A program made the position numbers and the translations under genes. From Nematopogon swammerdamellus (lineage: Eukaryota; Arthropoda; Insecta; Lepidoptera; Adelidae), in the NCBI GenBank assembly GCA_946902875.1, contig OX336355.1, forward strand, positions 11,937,347 through 12,001,346: a stretch of 64,000 nt of DNA, in the 5' to 3' direction. This document shows positions 33,471-45,072 of this stretch, piece after piece. Numbering within the stretch: the first letter of the stretch is position 1; each line of letters begins with the position of its first letter. The notes beneath the pieces are model-generated. The model did not search any database and had not been told where the DNA came from. It saw only the letters and a list, made by a program, of their open reading frames with translations.

Positions 33471-33777
33471 CACACGACGTATCCCGACAATCGGGGTAAG
33501 CAGAGTAATCGCTGTTGTGCTGCAATTACTCTGGTAAATTACAGCACAACACCGACCACCACATTTAGCAAAGTACTCGGACAAGATAACTATCAGGCAG
33601 CAAGTAAAAGCCCACCTGCTGCATGACTAGGTGGAAAGACCACGTCAAGGTGAGAGGTGGCTACCCTGTCGCCCTTATGCACGGCATCTTGTCCTTATCC
33701 CTTAGTCGACCTTTACGACATACACGGGGTGAGATGCAGTGGGACTATTCTTATTAAGTACCGACCCCACACAGTAC
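33471..33777 (-). mobile_element. S2 repeat (A-D type), near full length
   Basis: The reverse strand starts with module A (GTGTGGGGTCGGTACTTAAT, CTGCATCTCACCCCGTGTAT) and continues GGACAAGATGCCGTGCATAA, CACCTCTCACCTTGACGTGG, TTGCTGCCTGATAG, GGTGTTGTGCTGTAATTTAC and CCCCGATTGTCGGGATACGT. Confidence 0.82.
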
Positions 33778-34040
33778 TATAATATTATCTACACATATTA
33801 TGTGAGAAAACCGGACTGAAGAGACAGAATGCATATTTTTGATGATGTGTTTGTGAACTTATCTTGCAGCTCCGAGACAAGTGATACCCTTTCCGTATAG
33901 TTTTTTTTTTATGTTAGTACTAAGCATGTACAGTACCCGATAGTAAATAATGTACATCGAACTTTTAAAAGAGAAAATCTGGTCGTAGAGCTTCGTCTCT
34001 GCCGCACAGAGTCGTGAAAGAGACGACGCTCTATAATCTA

Positions 34041-34515
34041 TTTTTTTATTGCTTCCGAACTGGGTGGCTGTGCTCAAGGTCGAAGCCTCAGGCGCGGTCA
34101 ATTTCACCCCCGAGGAGGTGCCACTCCGGCTCGAAGGCGGACTAACGTCGCTGGAGACTAGGCTAAGATCCGTGGATTGTAGGAATAGGGAAAGACATTC
34201 CCCAGAACCCCGTTCCATACCTCTGCAGTGCGACAAAAGAACGATTTAGAGAGAATCGTGCAGTTCGAAGAACTCTTCTGTCGACTACAAAGAGGTGTTC
34301 CGCGAGAGTATGACGGGTTTGACAAAGGAGGAGGAGGGATGAGGGAAACAAAATTCATCAGAGCAGCGGCCATAGTAACGATGGGTCCGTACTTTAGATG
34401 TTGAAGGTCCTTTGTGAGTAGGAGGAAGGTCCTTTCTAGATATTTCATTCCATGTTTACAACTAATCCAGAAATACCAGGCTACCATCACTGTCAAGGTG
34501 TTAGTCGCAACGTAT
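34041..34515 (-). pseudogene. LINE-1b fragment: deleted reverse transcriptase C-terminus plus tail
   Basis: The reverse frame contains KDLQHLKYGPIVTMAAALM, SLIPPPPLSNPSYSRGTPL, ILSKSFFCRTAEVWNGVLGN and FPYSYNPRILA. It aligns with the better copy at 61618-62636 (SKSFLCRTAKVWNGLPGNIF, PHSYNPRIFKS). Frame changes near 34330 and internal deletions show it is dead. The tail ends in T's at 34041-34047 (poly-A on the reverse strand). Confidence 0.8.
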
Positions 34516-35377
34516 TCTACAATTAAAACAAGAACGGAATAATGACTGCGGGAGTCAGGCGCAATTAGCCAACCATTCCTTACGGCGAGCCGTTGAGGGA
34601 AGTATTTCAAAAATTTTCTTTGACGTAAGGTCGCTTTTAATTCGCCGCTTCCTATGGTTTATTTAATTTAGTTTTTGCGTGTGGTCTGCAACGGTCGAAC
34701 ATATGCGACCGAGAGGGAAAATGGATGACGTGATTAGGGGAAAGTAATGACATCGTAAAACTAATAATATTTTGGAAGTCCTACATTTGAAAATTGGTAT
34801 AAAGTTGTACATATCTGCAAATTTTTCTTACAATTTTACTTCAAAATTAGGCTACTGGTCAACTCCTCAAACTGAAATACCAATTATCTAATTGATAAGT
34901 ATTTCACATCTTATTCTTGAAAATTTTAGTACTTATTATGATCGTACACCAAGTACTCAGTATTTTTTTTATATATTTACAAATTACCTATATTATTTGA
35001 CATTATATTCTCCCCATTAAAATATCTTCTCGGCCAAAATTTTAGCTGACACGGAATATTAAAATATGCAATGTGAAAATAATGAATAAACTAATATCGC
35101 AATTACAAATTTCCTGTACATTTAATAGCCTTTTATAGTATTTTTCAACTGATTGCTTTGTGGAATATTCACCTTATTTACATACTAGCTCCACAAAGTT
35201 GGCCCATACAAAAACTAACAATGTTAATAATGGCAACAGGCAGTAACCGTGGAAAAATTACACAGAAGCGGTATTGGCTTACATTACACGTATCTGCCAT
35301 ATTACCAACATTTGGTCTGCGTGCACATAATTTCCACCAACCAGGAGAAACGTGAGTAAACAAGTATGGTGAAATTA
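34516..35377. other. Intron sequence without recognised elements
   Basis: AT-rich, no coding or repeat signals that I can support. Confidence 0.4.
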
Positions 35378-35878
35378 GGCCCGATTTCACCATCTTTGGT
35401 TAAAATGTAGCTGCGGGTTAACTCTGTCAACTGCATGAGAAATGTCACGTGGGGTGGGGATTAGTAACTGGGGTACGGGGATGGGGGCAGATGGAGGACG
35501 GAAGGGAGGGAAGGCACTTGTTTAGTTGATTTATAACTCCAAGCCTGATGGGGGCGTTTAGGGGGGCGCCATACAAAGTACCTCCAAAAAGTGCTGCGAA
35601 AATGATTATGAAGTTTAAAAAAAAAATATAGCCCTAAACAGTTTTCTTACCTTATCTATCTCCCCACCTAACCTCCCCTCTGCAGAAATGTAGGGTTTCT
35701 GAAATATCCATGTTTGAATATTGAGGTTTAGTCGGCCACTAAACAGTTTTTATTTCGACTAAAATTAGGCTAATTAAAAAATGCTAGTTGTACCCCAAGT
35801 TACTAATCCTCACCCAATGTCACTTTAACCGACAGACGAAGGTTACCGAAACTTAAGCGGAGGTCATGAAATCGGCCC
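35378..35878. mobile_element. Inverted-repeat element (PIF/Harbinger-like ends), about 500 bp
   Basis: The left end GGCCCGATTTCACCATCTTT ... GTGGGGTGGGGATTAGTAAC is mirrored on the right (GTTACTAATCCTCACCCAAT ... ATGAAATCGGCCC). Pairing is patchy over about 100 bp per arm. The end GGTGAAATCGGGCC also occurs alone at 43713-43726. TTA precedes the left end and TTC follows the right, so the 3-bp duplication is imperfect. Confidence 0.7.
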
Positions 35879-37411
35879 TTCATGTAGGTACTTTCTTTGA
35901 CATCCTCAACAATTTGATGATTCTAAATAATGATGTCCCTGGTAGTAGCCGAAGCAAGTAATCAACGTGTTTCATATATCAACGTAATCCATTAGAATTA
36001 AGTTGCGAGCAGAAAATGCATTTTTCCCTCAACTTGACAGAAATAATCAAGTTGCTGTCAAAGTTTCCTTCAGTGTATATGAGATAATTATAGATTTCAT
36101 TTATTTCTAACACTTCTTGACAGCACTTAAATAGAGTATAAGTAATTCTTGTTTTATTACTACATTATCACACACTTTGCGCATTAATTATACTGACTTT
36201 TGCAGGATTCTGTCTGGGAAAGTGTCTCGTCTAGAATTAGACGTTTAGAAGGCCCTGTGACAGACAGGCAGACTGACAAAAAAACGGTGAGGGTTACAGA
36301 ATCAAAAGCAGCTACTTATAATTTTTTTTTATTTGTCTTCAATGTTAAACTCACAATTGGCCACACCAAGCTATACTAAGCCGGACTTATTTTTGAATGC
36401 AATTTCTTCAAATCCAAATTCAAATTGAAATTCCGAATATTTTATTCAAAAAACATAAGACAAAAAGTATAAAAGATTATGTAGGTATAAGAAATAAAAT
36501 AAGATAATAAAATAAAATAAAAATAGTATTACTTGTCTAATACCGTTCCTGAGCCGTTCCTGAAAAATCATTAATAATATTGACGGTGACTGTACTACCC
36601 GATCAGTAGGTACAATGCCCATAGAAAATAATCATTTTCTTGCTACAGTCCTACTGGTAAAACCACGGACAAAGAATATTGCCCTTGGTTCTACCAGTAG
36701 GACTACGCAGTAGGACCACGGGCAACAAACGCTGTGTCTGTTCAGACAGTAGGAACAGTTTTTACGCTCGTTTGAAGTGGTTTTCCTGTCGATAATGTAG
36801 CTATTTTCATGTCGATCATTTTGCTAGCTCATACATAAGTCTCCTCGCGGTGTTTCCTTCACCGGAGTGATGGATAAATCTACTAGTACTTTCTCATTCC
36901 TCGGCTCCTACTTATACGTTCAGCGTGTAAGTCAGTACTATTAGTACATTTTACCATCTAACGAAATTCGTTTTTCCCGACAAGGCATAGAAAAAAGAGC
37001 AACTTCACACGGTGCTGGTCACAATAAACCGCCCAGCTATTGATCTGTAGACCCGCGAGGTGCGAGGAACATGTCAGCTTGACAGCGTAACAATGTGCGT
37101 GATTCGAGACATTCAGTTTTTCACGCGTGTTGATGCGTGTTACACCGTTTCCGAGATAAAACTGCAACAGGTTCGTCTGTTAGCGACATCGGATGGAATT
37201 ACATGGCGTCTATCACACAGGGTGGTCAAATAGGACCGATACAATTTTAAATTTAGATTATTCTTATAACAAAAAAATAATAATAATATCAGAAAAATAT
37301 CAGATATTTTTCCATAATGATATTATTTAGGTTTGGTAATTACGTGTGAAAAAATAACATCTGTCGAATGTCCGCCTCTTGCTGCGTAACAAATGCGAGC
37401 TCTTGTTATTA
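35879..37411. other. Intron sequence with one miRNA-like hairpin
   Basis: A 26-bp imperfect stem with 6-base loop lies at 36647-36704 (see findings). CTCCTCGCGGTGTTTCCTTCACCGGAG at 36840-36866 resembles a scrap of a common insect LINE. Otherwise nothing recognised. Confidence 0.45.
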
Positions 37412-37650
37412 TTAAATTTTCACATACTTCCAGCTGTTTATCATTAGTCTCGAATATATAGTCTGCTTGAAGTGTTCAAGATTCATCGGCCTCGTTAGCC
37501 CACAGAAAACAGTCAGGAGCTGATCAGGTGATCTTGGGGGCCAATCAAAGTCACACATTCTTGAGATTAATTGACCTGGAAATATTGCTCTTGTGCTTGT
37601 TAATAAATTAGACGACGACCTCTTTTTCCGCCATATAGCTCTAAACATGG
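37412..37650 (-). pseudogene. Mariner/Tc1-like transposase C-terminal fragment
   Basis: The reverse frame includes RAIFPGQLISRMCDFDWPPR and SPD. A one-base frame change away lies APDCFLWA. Together these match the FPGRLISR..D.dWPPRSPDLT.pDFFLWGY block near the third catalytic aspartate of mariner-type (Tc1/mariner superfamily) transposases. The frame is broken and the rest is missing. CAGGGTGGTCAAATAG at about 37217-37232 could be part of a terminus, but no mirrored end was found. Confidence 0.6.
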
Positions 37651-38597
37651 TTTCGCGAGAAATTGTGTTATTGGCTGTGTCTGAACTTCCGTTGAAGTTT
37701 TGGGCACAAAAAGACGTGCGTGCCGTCTATAAGAAAAATTAGCCCCAAATCAAAATGGTGGCAGAAAAAAAATTATACCTTTAAGTTGGGCATTGTCTAT
37801 GTGATGTCACCGATGCCATTTAAAGAAATGATTAATGCAAGGCTGTAATTAGCAAAGTGGCCCAGAAGGGTTTCTGGTTCTAGACCACGCTAGGAACGAC
37901 ATACCATTTGAGTGCGTTAGACGGGAATAGGAGGCGTCATCAACGCCCCGGCAGTTAAGTGCAGGTTCCCTTATTAACATGCTTAGCGTGTGATGGCATG
38001 ACACAGTGCAGAGGACCGGCCGCAGTAGAAACATATCTGAGTGACTACTCTTATCGTTCTACAGACTAAGATGTCTTAGGTAAAATGGTCGTAGTACAAG
38101 TTCAGCCGTCCCATAACCGTTCCAGCCTACTTCTTATTAAGTTTCAGACAGAAACTCATCGCATTAGGGAATATAATTTAGGTTCTATACTTTCACCGAC
38201 AACGTGCCTAGTATTCCTGAAGTGTACAACATAACGTACGTATGGACATGACGTCATGCCTGATGATCAATATGGTAGGGAAAGACAGTGGATCTCTATG
38301 TGATTCTGACACGCCTCTGATGCCTCATTCACACTCACGATTTCCATACACTTTCGTCGGCTTCGGGCACTACGCGCTTGATCTTTTTGAGTCTGCTATG
38401 TTCTAGTTAGGCGTATGCCTTTATTGCGACCTTTTCCGACCCTTCCACTCATATTTACTCAATACATCTGTTTGTTGGCCTGCTATCGTCCATTCTTTCA
38501 ATATAACTGAATCACCGAAGCATTCCTTTCTCCATCCTCGTCGCCCCTTTTCAATCGTCTTTCATTAATGGTCCATATCAATCATACCTCTCAATTC
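37651..38597. other. Intron sequence; diverged S4 scrap
   Basis: GACGTCATGCCTGATGATCA ... GTGATTCTGACACGCCTCTG at 38250-38330 is a weak S4 match. No other element can be delimited. Confidence 0.35.
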
Positions 38598-38874
38598 TTT
38601 ATATGATTCCTCCAATCCTCCTTGTCAATCTTCCTTGTCAATCCTCATTGTCAATCGTCCATGCCAATCGTCTGTGTAAATCCTCTTTGTTAATCCTCCT
38701 TATCAATAGTTCACGTCAATCATGCTTCTCAAATCTACATCCTTCTTCTCGATCGTCCAATCCTCCTTGTCAATCCTCCTTGTCAATCGTCCATGTCAAT
38801 CTTCCATGCAAATCCTCCTTGTCAATCGTCCATTTCATTCAATCTTCCTTGTCAATCGTCCTTGTCAATAATAA
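38598..38874. repeat. 13-bp minisatellite (CAATCCTCCTTGT)n
   Basis: About 20 imperfect units such as CAATCCTCCTTGT, CAATCTTCCTTGT, CAATCGTCCATGC. It produces a 119-codon open frame (38603-38962) whose 13-residue periodicity simply reflects three 13-bp units. I do not call it a gene. Confidence 0.9.
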
Positions 38875-39470
38875 TTATGCGAAGTGTGTCGGAGAAAGCC
38901 CCAGGGTGACCCACCAGCGGCACCAGATCTGCACCAAAGACAAACATCGGCGTAGCAATTAAACAGGCAAGCGTTACGCGCGCAGCGGGCTGTGGCAGAG
39001 AATAACAGTTGTATAAATGAATTAATTTTCTTGCAATTTTCACCGGAGGTATGAGCAGATTCCCGTCATGCTTCCCTGGTCCGCCACTAAGCCCGTCGCA
39101 CACTGGACGCTTTTCTGCTTTTTTGCCATATCTAAACTTATATCAGATGTATCAATCTGATATCAGTTATAATATACTGAGACGTTGAAGAATGTGAAAG
39201 TAAAGTTTTTAAGACAATGAAATTAATACTGAATGAATATGAACGTCAAAACTAAGAATGCTTATGTAAGTATAGCGCTTTAATCGCGAATTATAACTAT
39301 GTAGAGTGTCGTATGAATTAAGTATATACATACATATATATAATTCGCCTTTCTGGGTTTTATCGTATCTATTTGATTGAGTGGAATGAGAGTTCTGTTT
39401 GAAACGGAGTCAGATAAAAACTAGCTTTTTCTACCAATTATGCGAACGTTCTTGAACTTAGAAGATAGAT

Positions 39471-39715
39471 TGTTTTATTGAAAGCGTAATATGTAGCGCT
39501 GTGCCACCCATAAGGTGTCCAACGACACCCACGAACATTCGGTCATATGACGACATCCCCACGGGGTACGGAGCGCTGCGGTTCCATCCCATCCCAGTGG
39601 GATGTGTGGGATGATCCCACACTGGCGCGAGCAGTACTCCAAGCAGGACCCGATCTGCGATTTATACAAAAGCAGATTTATTGTTGCATGACAGGAGTCC
39701 CGGGAGGCCACTGGA
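39471..39715 (-). pseudogene. LINE-2 fragment with internal deletion
   Basis: The reverse frame contains LLYKSQIGSCLEYCSRQCGI (compare the LYKAQVRPVMEYCSHLWEG block of the LINE at 61618). It then passes directly into the LINE-2 tail (CCGAATGTTCGTGGGTGTCG, CACCTTATGGGTGGCACAGC), skipping the C-terminal region. This is a deleted, non-functional copy. Confidence 0.65.
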
Positions 39716-39828
39716 AAATGTTTTCTTAAAATGTTTTTTTTTACATCTGCGGTTTTTCACTCCACACACGATAGTGTAAGGATAAAGCATCTTACCATTG
39801 TGCCTACTTATAAGTATGTTCGTCCGTT

Positions 39829-40253
39829 TTTAGGGTTCCGTATCCGTCGTACGGGACCCTTTTACTAAGCCTAAACCGTCTGTCTGTCTGACTGTCTGTC
39901 CGAGGGCTGAATCTCTTGAACCGTAATAGGTAGCCCGTTGAAATTTTCACAGAATATGTGTTATTATGGCCGATTTAACAATAAATAATATAAATGAGAA
40001 AAGTAAAAAAATCACGGGGTTTCCCATACAAGAAACTAAAAAGTGTATGCGCGCCATGTACCGAAAACGATGAAGAGTATGAAGAGTATGAAGAGTATGA
40101 GTACGAAAAGTATGAAGAGTTTTAACTAATCATGAATTTTAACTAATATGAAGCATTTCATAAAACACGCCATAGATGGTGAGTGGTGCTGACCATGACA
40201 TGGCTATACGGAACCCTCGGTGCGCGAGTTCGACTCGCACTTGGCCGGTTTTT
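39829..40253 (+). mobile_element. R6 repeat, most complete copy
   Basis: Starts TTTTTAGGGTTCCGTATCCG; then TAAGCCTAAACCGTCTGTCT, GAACCGTAATAGGTAGCCCG, TTGAAATTTTCACAGAATAT and ATCACGGGGTTTCCCATACA. An internal 9-bp repeat (AGTATGAAG)n lies at about 40069-40123. It ends GGAACCCTCGGTGCGCGAGT, TCGACTCGCACTTGGCCGG, T9. The sub-terminal hairpin and T run are constant among copies. Non-coding; its mechanism of movement is not clear from sequence. Confidence 0.8.
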
Positions 40254-40532
40254 TTTTCCAACCGATGAAATATAATTAAAATGTTCAATATTAAAATGCA
40301 AGCATCCAAGTGGCAGCTCTATATGAACAGCCGGCCTAACCCTTTAAAGACAGAATCGCACCAGTATGTTTGCCCGCGTTTAAGAGGGCTGCACGCTTCG
40401 TCGGCTACGATTGACGTTTTTATACAAAACCCGTTTCGAATATAAGTAATCATAATTAACAGTACCGGCTTAGCACTAGACCGAGCCGGCGACTGTCTGG
40501 AGTTCATCAGTTCGATTGTGAACTTCTGAATA

Positions 40533-40870
40533 TTTTTTTTTATAGACAGCCGGCGTGGGTGTCTGTGCCCAATACTTCAACGGAAGATCAGACACAACCA
40601 ATAACACCATTCCTCGCGAAACCACGCTCAGAGAGGCGCCATGCCGGCTATGAGGCGGACAAAAAGGTTGTCGTCTAATTTATTGACACACCTTTTGAAG
40701 ATTCCCAGGTTATAGGTGGTGGGGAACACACTCACCGGAGGACCGTTCCATATTTTCGCCGTTCGACACAGGAACGATTTCGAAAAACGATGTGTTCTTA
40801 GTAGTTGGGTGTCAACAACATATGGATGTTCCGAGCGAGTCCGGCGAATATGCGAGTTAAACAAATGTTT
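40533..40870 (-). pseudogene. 5'-truncated LINE-1a: reverse transcriptase C-terminus plus tail
   Basis: The reverse frame contains RTRSEHPYVVDTQLLRTHRF, SKSFLCRTAKIWNGPPVSVF and TTYNLGIFKRCVNKL. It is parallel to the copy at 5171-5704 but shorter. Poly-A is read as T's at 40533-40541. Confidence 0.8.
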
Positions 40871-41264
40871 GGAATATATCGGAATGCATATGGGCTATGT
40901 ATTGGTAATCATGATATTTCGAGAGCAGTCTGGGAATGAGCGAAAACAGCACAGGCCCCATACAAGGTAAGGAAGCACGGGCGCAAATTTCATGGATGCA
41001 ATGAAGCTAGCGACACCATAGAAAAAAAAATATGTTTATAAAATAATAATAAAATCTGTGTAAGTGGTCTGGGAGCCACAAGCCGTTTTTTGTGGATGTA
41101 GTCGGATGCATCTTGAATGCTTTGCACGGAAATTTATAACGTAAGAGAAAATTATATACATATTTTTTTGCAAAACGGATGAATTGAAACAAATAAGTAC
41201 AAAGGTATCGACATAGATATGTTATTAATCGACGAACAAAATGGTTTCTTTTTTTTTCAAAACT

Positions 41265-41392
41265 TACTTTGGTCACCTTACATCCAAAGGGAAGTCTCCG
41301 GTATGGCACCTACCTTTTCAAAGATGATATTGGCTGGTCGGAGGATTTGCTTTGGCCCCTCAGACTCAGGTACCCATACCGGATTACATAAC
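41265..41392 (+). mobile_element. SINE S3, 3' end
   Basis: TCCAAAGGGAAGTCTCCGGT, ATGGCACCTACCTTTTCAAA, GGATTTGCTTTGGCCCCTCA, CCCATACCGGATTACATAAC. It lacks the tRNA-like head. It abuts the LINE-2 tail at 41396. Confidence 0.78.
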
Positions 41393-41395
41393 TTT

Positions 41396-41525
41396 TCAAG
41401 AGAGGCGTGAATGGGCACCTGTCAGGCCGGCATGGCATTCGCAACCCATACGACCGAATGTCCATGGGGGTCGCTAGACACCTTATGGGTGGTTCGGCGC
41501 CACATGTCGCGCTTAGAATTAAAAA
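41396..41525 (+). mobile_element. LINE-2 3' tail
   Basis: TCAAGAGAGGCGTGAATGGG, CACCTGTCAGGCCGGCATGG, GACCGAATGTCCATGGGGGT, GGTTCGGCGCCACATGTCGC, then AAAAAAAA. The coding part is missing except SRE-GHLSGRH-like codons at the start. Confidence 0.75.
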
Positions 41526-41721
41526 AAATACATTCAGTGGCATTTTCATGATTTTTTTCTATCGAGCGAAGTTAACCAAATTCTGTTTTCAAAAATCTAC
41601 CAATCTGCCCTGATACATGAATTTACATACATACATTAAACTGAATATTATGTATGTATGATGACTTTGATGACTAATATTTATGGTACAAAACCGAAAT
41701 TTTACCTTGTCTATGGGTCCC

Positions 41722-41885
41722 ACTGCATCATCGTGCATATTATCATATTATCATAAGGCGACTAAGGGATAAGCAAAAGGAGGGTGCAGTGCTAAAGGGC
41801 GAAAGGCTACCCTGGCGCGGTCCCTCGAACTAGTCATGCTGCTGTAGACACATCTTCGTGTCTTACTTGCCGCCTAATACCTGTC
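41722..41885 (+). mobile_element. S2 repeat, degenerate
   Basis: GGGTCCCACTGCATCATCGT, AAGGCGACTAAGGGATAAGC and TTCGTGTCTTACTTGCCGCC are recognisable in order. The remainder has diverged. Confidence 0.55.
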
Positions 41886-43412
41886 ATCTTGGACTAATAT
41901 ATACTGCATTAGATACCTGACTGCATAATTAGTTATAACTCTTGACTAGGTACGATTAGTACCTCAATTTAATTAACCCATTGACAATTTGATACTTCAA
42001 GTATCTTAATATTCATATATTTAAATTTTTTATGTTTGACAATTATACTAGGTACATTGTAGCATATTTAATATACTAACATAATTATGTTGATACAAAT
42101 TATTATGTATCAAAGTTTGACAAAGGCTCTTTACACCTGTCACCTGATACACTTAATAAATAAATCTTTGTCGTCTTAGCAAGAAGAGAACTCTTAGCAA
42201 AATTGTCAATCTTGCTTTCAAGCTGTGTTTTCGATAGACTGTAAGCGGTGTCATTATGTGGCTAGTCACTAAGGTAGGTACTTGTAAAAATATGTATAAA
42301 AAATACCCTGCCAAGTTTCTTGTCGGTCTTCATCGTGGGTGTAATCGAACCGGATAGAAAAAATTGTGACAAGTTCGAGCGCAGTCTAACTGCCACATGA
42401 ATGATCAATAAACAATACAATACAGTACAATATAATGTTGTCCTCAGCACCGATTATTATGCCTACTCAGAGTGAAGTCAAATATACATTTGTATGTAGT
42501 TCAGAAACCTTTGCCCAAATTCTATAACGTGCTGGACGGAACTGGGAGCAAAGGCAAATTAGTTATTCAATATATGTACTTGAGTATTCTCAATCAGGAA
42601 TAGTTAGGAATAAGAGTTTTCATTTAAATTTAATTAGGAAGAAAGTAATATACCTATTAGTATTTTCAAATAAGTTTATTATTTCGTTTCCGTCTCTGTT
42701 CTTCTTCACAGTAGCTATAAAACTTCGTAACTCGTAAATAATGTTATATTTGCAGAATCAAACTAGAAAGAGAATAATGCTTCAGAAAGTGAACAAAAAA
42801 TTCTTCTTCACTGCTACATCACCATTTCCTGGAAGTACCGAAGTCTAACGTTCCCACAATTCACTTCTCTCAAGATTCAGACTCTAGATAATCAATCGAC
42901 TGGATCTAAATCGTGTTATGCGAATACTGCTTTCCATTCGTCTTGATTCAGATAGACAAACGACGAAATCGTGCTTCGTTCCCAATTTAATTGCAAAAAA
43001 TACGATTTCACTTACATATTCGAATGCAATTTAGATTTTACATGCCCGAATTTAATTTAATACATATTAATAAATTGCACAATGCTTTGTTTCATATGTC
43101 TTAAGTGTTTGCGTAATATATTTTATATCTTATTCCATTAGCGTTAAGGTCGAAATTAAATTGAAAATGGTATTGGTGGTTATGTCATTGTTATGAAGTC
43201 GGCTGTCGGATTGACATTTAAATGGTTCACCAGAAGTGAAAGGCTGAGAAAACTTATTTTGATTAAAATTTGAAAATAATTGCTCCTCACGCGGATGTTC
43301 TTTATTATCTGTGTAATAATGATGATTTTCTTTTGTTACGCCTTCTCTTGAAATTGTTGTGTACGGTCGCATATTACTTTTGTTTTGACTTACCTACCGT
43401 TGTTCTGATTTG
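41886..43412. other. Intron sequence without recognised elements
   Basis: AT-rich, with no exon-like frame. Reverse frames of 60-80 codons have no domain. Confidence 0.4.
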
Positions 43413-43690
43413 TAGGACTGGAGAAAGATTGGACAAGCGTATGTCCGTGTAGCTCCCTTCCCTTCTTACCTTACTAGGTGGTAGGGTTTATCCGGCCCGG
43501 GTTGGTACCACCGCACTGAATCGTCGGTCGAAACGGCTATGTAAATAGTTCGTGTTTTCCGTCCAGTTCAGTGTAGCCGACATGAAATGAAGGGAAGCAC
43601 TGACATGGCACCTAGTTCACCCGGTGTTATGGGCTACTGACATCGCGGATGTTGTGGGTGATATAGCCAACCGTGTCAGCTTACATAAAA
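43413..43690 (+). mobile_element. SINE S1 body C abutting a LINE ORF2 scrap
   Basis: 43413-43447 reads DWRKIGQAYVRV, matching DWRKIGEAYVQQ of the LINE remnant at 12445-12732. From about 43448 S1 body C follows (CCCTTCCCTTCTTACCTTAC, GTTGGTACCACCGCACTGAA, GTTATGGGCTACTGACATCG) to CATAAAAAAAA. The S1 copy lacks modules A and B. Confidence 0.7.
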
Positions 43691-44199
43691 AAAATGTCAG
43701 CTAAGTCGAACGTGGTGAAATCGGGCCTTAACGAACAAAGCTGGTATCTTTCGAAGGAAGATATATATTTACTAAACATACCGGACTTTTACAAGAAACA
43801 TAAACAAAAAACAATTGCATAAATTTTACAGAGGAAATAGAAACCAGTAATTGCAAAAAAATTATATAACAGCATCAAAAATACGCGCATTATTGCGCCA
43901 ACGAAGAGTTAGGGACGCAAGAAAGGTCAGCTGCATTCAAAATTAATTTGCAGCTATTTTGCATTCGGTTCGAGTTAAAAGTTAATGTTCTGTTATTGCC
44001 GGAACGATAAACATAAACATGTGTAATTGTCGAAGGGAAAACTTGAGTTATACTCATGATGTGTGGTCTAAGCCACATGGGTGAATTGACAAGGATTAAT
44101 TACTAGATTATGCCTTCTATTAATTTTTTTTAAATAAATGGGTGTTTGACATGTGTACACTTGGGTTCGTATTTGAATTACCGAGTGTTTATATTGCTT
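43691..44199. other. Intron sequence; solitary PIF-like end at 43713-43726
   Basis: GGTGAAATCGGGCC followed by TTA matches the terminus of the element at 35378-35878. No partner end was found. Otherwise unassigned. Confidence 0.4.
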
Positions 44200-44550
44200 A
44201 TTTCATGGGAAGTGCTCGGAGCAGCTGTTTAACGCGATCCCGCCGTCATCTCTCCACCTTCGCACCACGCGCGCCGGGCAGGGATTGCATCCCTACACGC
44301 TGAACTTACCGCGGATGCGTACTAACCGGTTCTGCAGATCTTTCCTCTACACAACCGGAAAACTCTGGAACGCCCATATGGTCCCCCCAAGTACAGTCTT
44401 GGGTTAAGAGAGGTGTGAACAGGCACCTATCAGGCCGACATGGCACTCGCAAATCCCGCATACGACCGAATGTCCATGGGCGTCGTTAGACACCTTATGG
44501 TTGGCAAGGCGCCAGGTGTCGCGCTCGGCGCTATCAATAAAAAAAAATTG
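44200..44550 (+). pseudogene. LINE-2 3' end: reverse transcriptase C-terminus plus tail
   Basis: One frame reads YFMGKCSEQLFNAIPPSSLH, LRTTRAGQGLHPYTLNLPRM, RTNRFCRSFLYTTGKLWNA, then a stop at about 44404. The conserved 'ALPAHIFP' segment is deleted. The tail is CAGGCACCTATCAGGCCGAC, GACCGAATGTCCATGGGCGT, then A8. Better preserved than the copy at 16836-17175. Confidence 0.82.
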
Positions 44551-44982
44551 CCGTTATAATTTAAAAAAAAATTCACTTAAAATAGCCCGCGACTAGGATA
44601 ACTTACATCGCCTAACTAAGGACTAGGCAGACAACGCCCCTCCGAGCGAGAGCCCCCGCACATCAAGACCTACAGTTTACATGAATTAAAGCGACTTTTA
44701 ATTGAGTAATTAATTATACTTATAACACGGAGTATCGATGAAGACGCCGCCGCAACGCGCCGCACCGCGCCGCCCCGCCGCCGCCGTGCCGTCGAACGCT
44801 CTCACTGTTTAATGTTCGGTTGAAATGTGTTGAGTGGTTTTTGTGACGCTCATTAAGTGCAGTGTGTCAAGCGCCATTAAATATTGGAAGCGGTGAAGTT
44901 TGTGATCGCGAATGCTTTCACATGTTAAATTAATTGTTATACCTTCCAAGAAGTGTGGATAAATAAATTCACTTATTAACCC
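44551..44982. promoter_or_regulatory. Intron segment with CpG-rich island at about 44735-44800
   Basis: GACGCCGCCGCAACGCGCCG continues as CCG-rich DNA for about 65 bp, followed by TCACTGTTTAATGTTCGGTT and TGTGTTGAGTGG. It stands out from AT-rich surroundings and has no copy elsewhere in the window. A candidate enhancer or alternative promoter of spineless, by composition and position only. Confidence 0.3.
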
Positions 44983-45036
44983 CCGACGAAAAAACGGAGG
45001 GGTGTTATAAGTTTGACGTGTGTGTGTGTGTGTGTG

Positions 45037-45072
<36 letters not shown>

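Noticed and set aside
38603..38962. 119-codon open frame on +
   Set aside because: It is the translation of a 13-bp minisatellite; repeat periodicity explains the frame.
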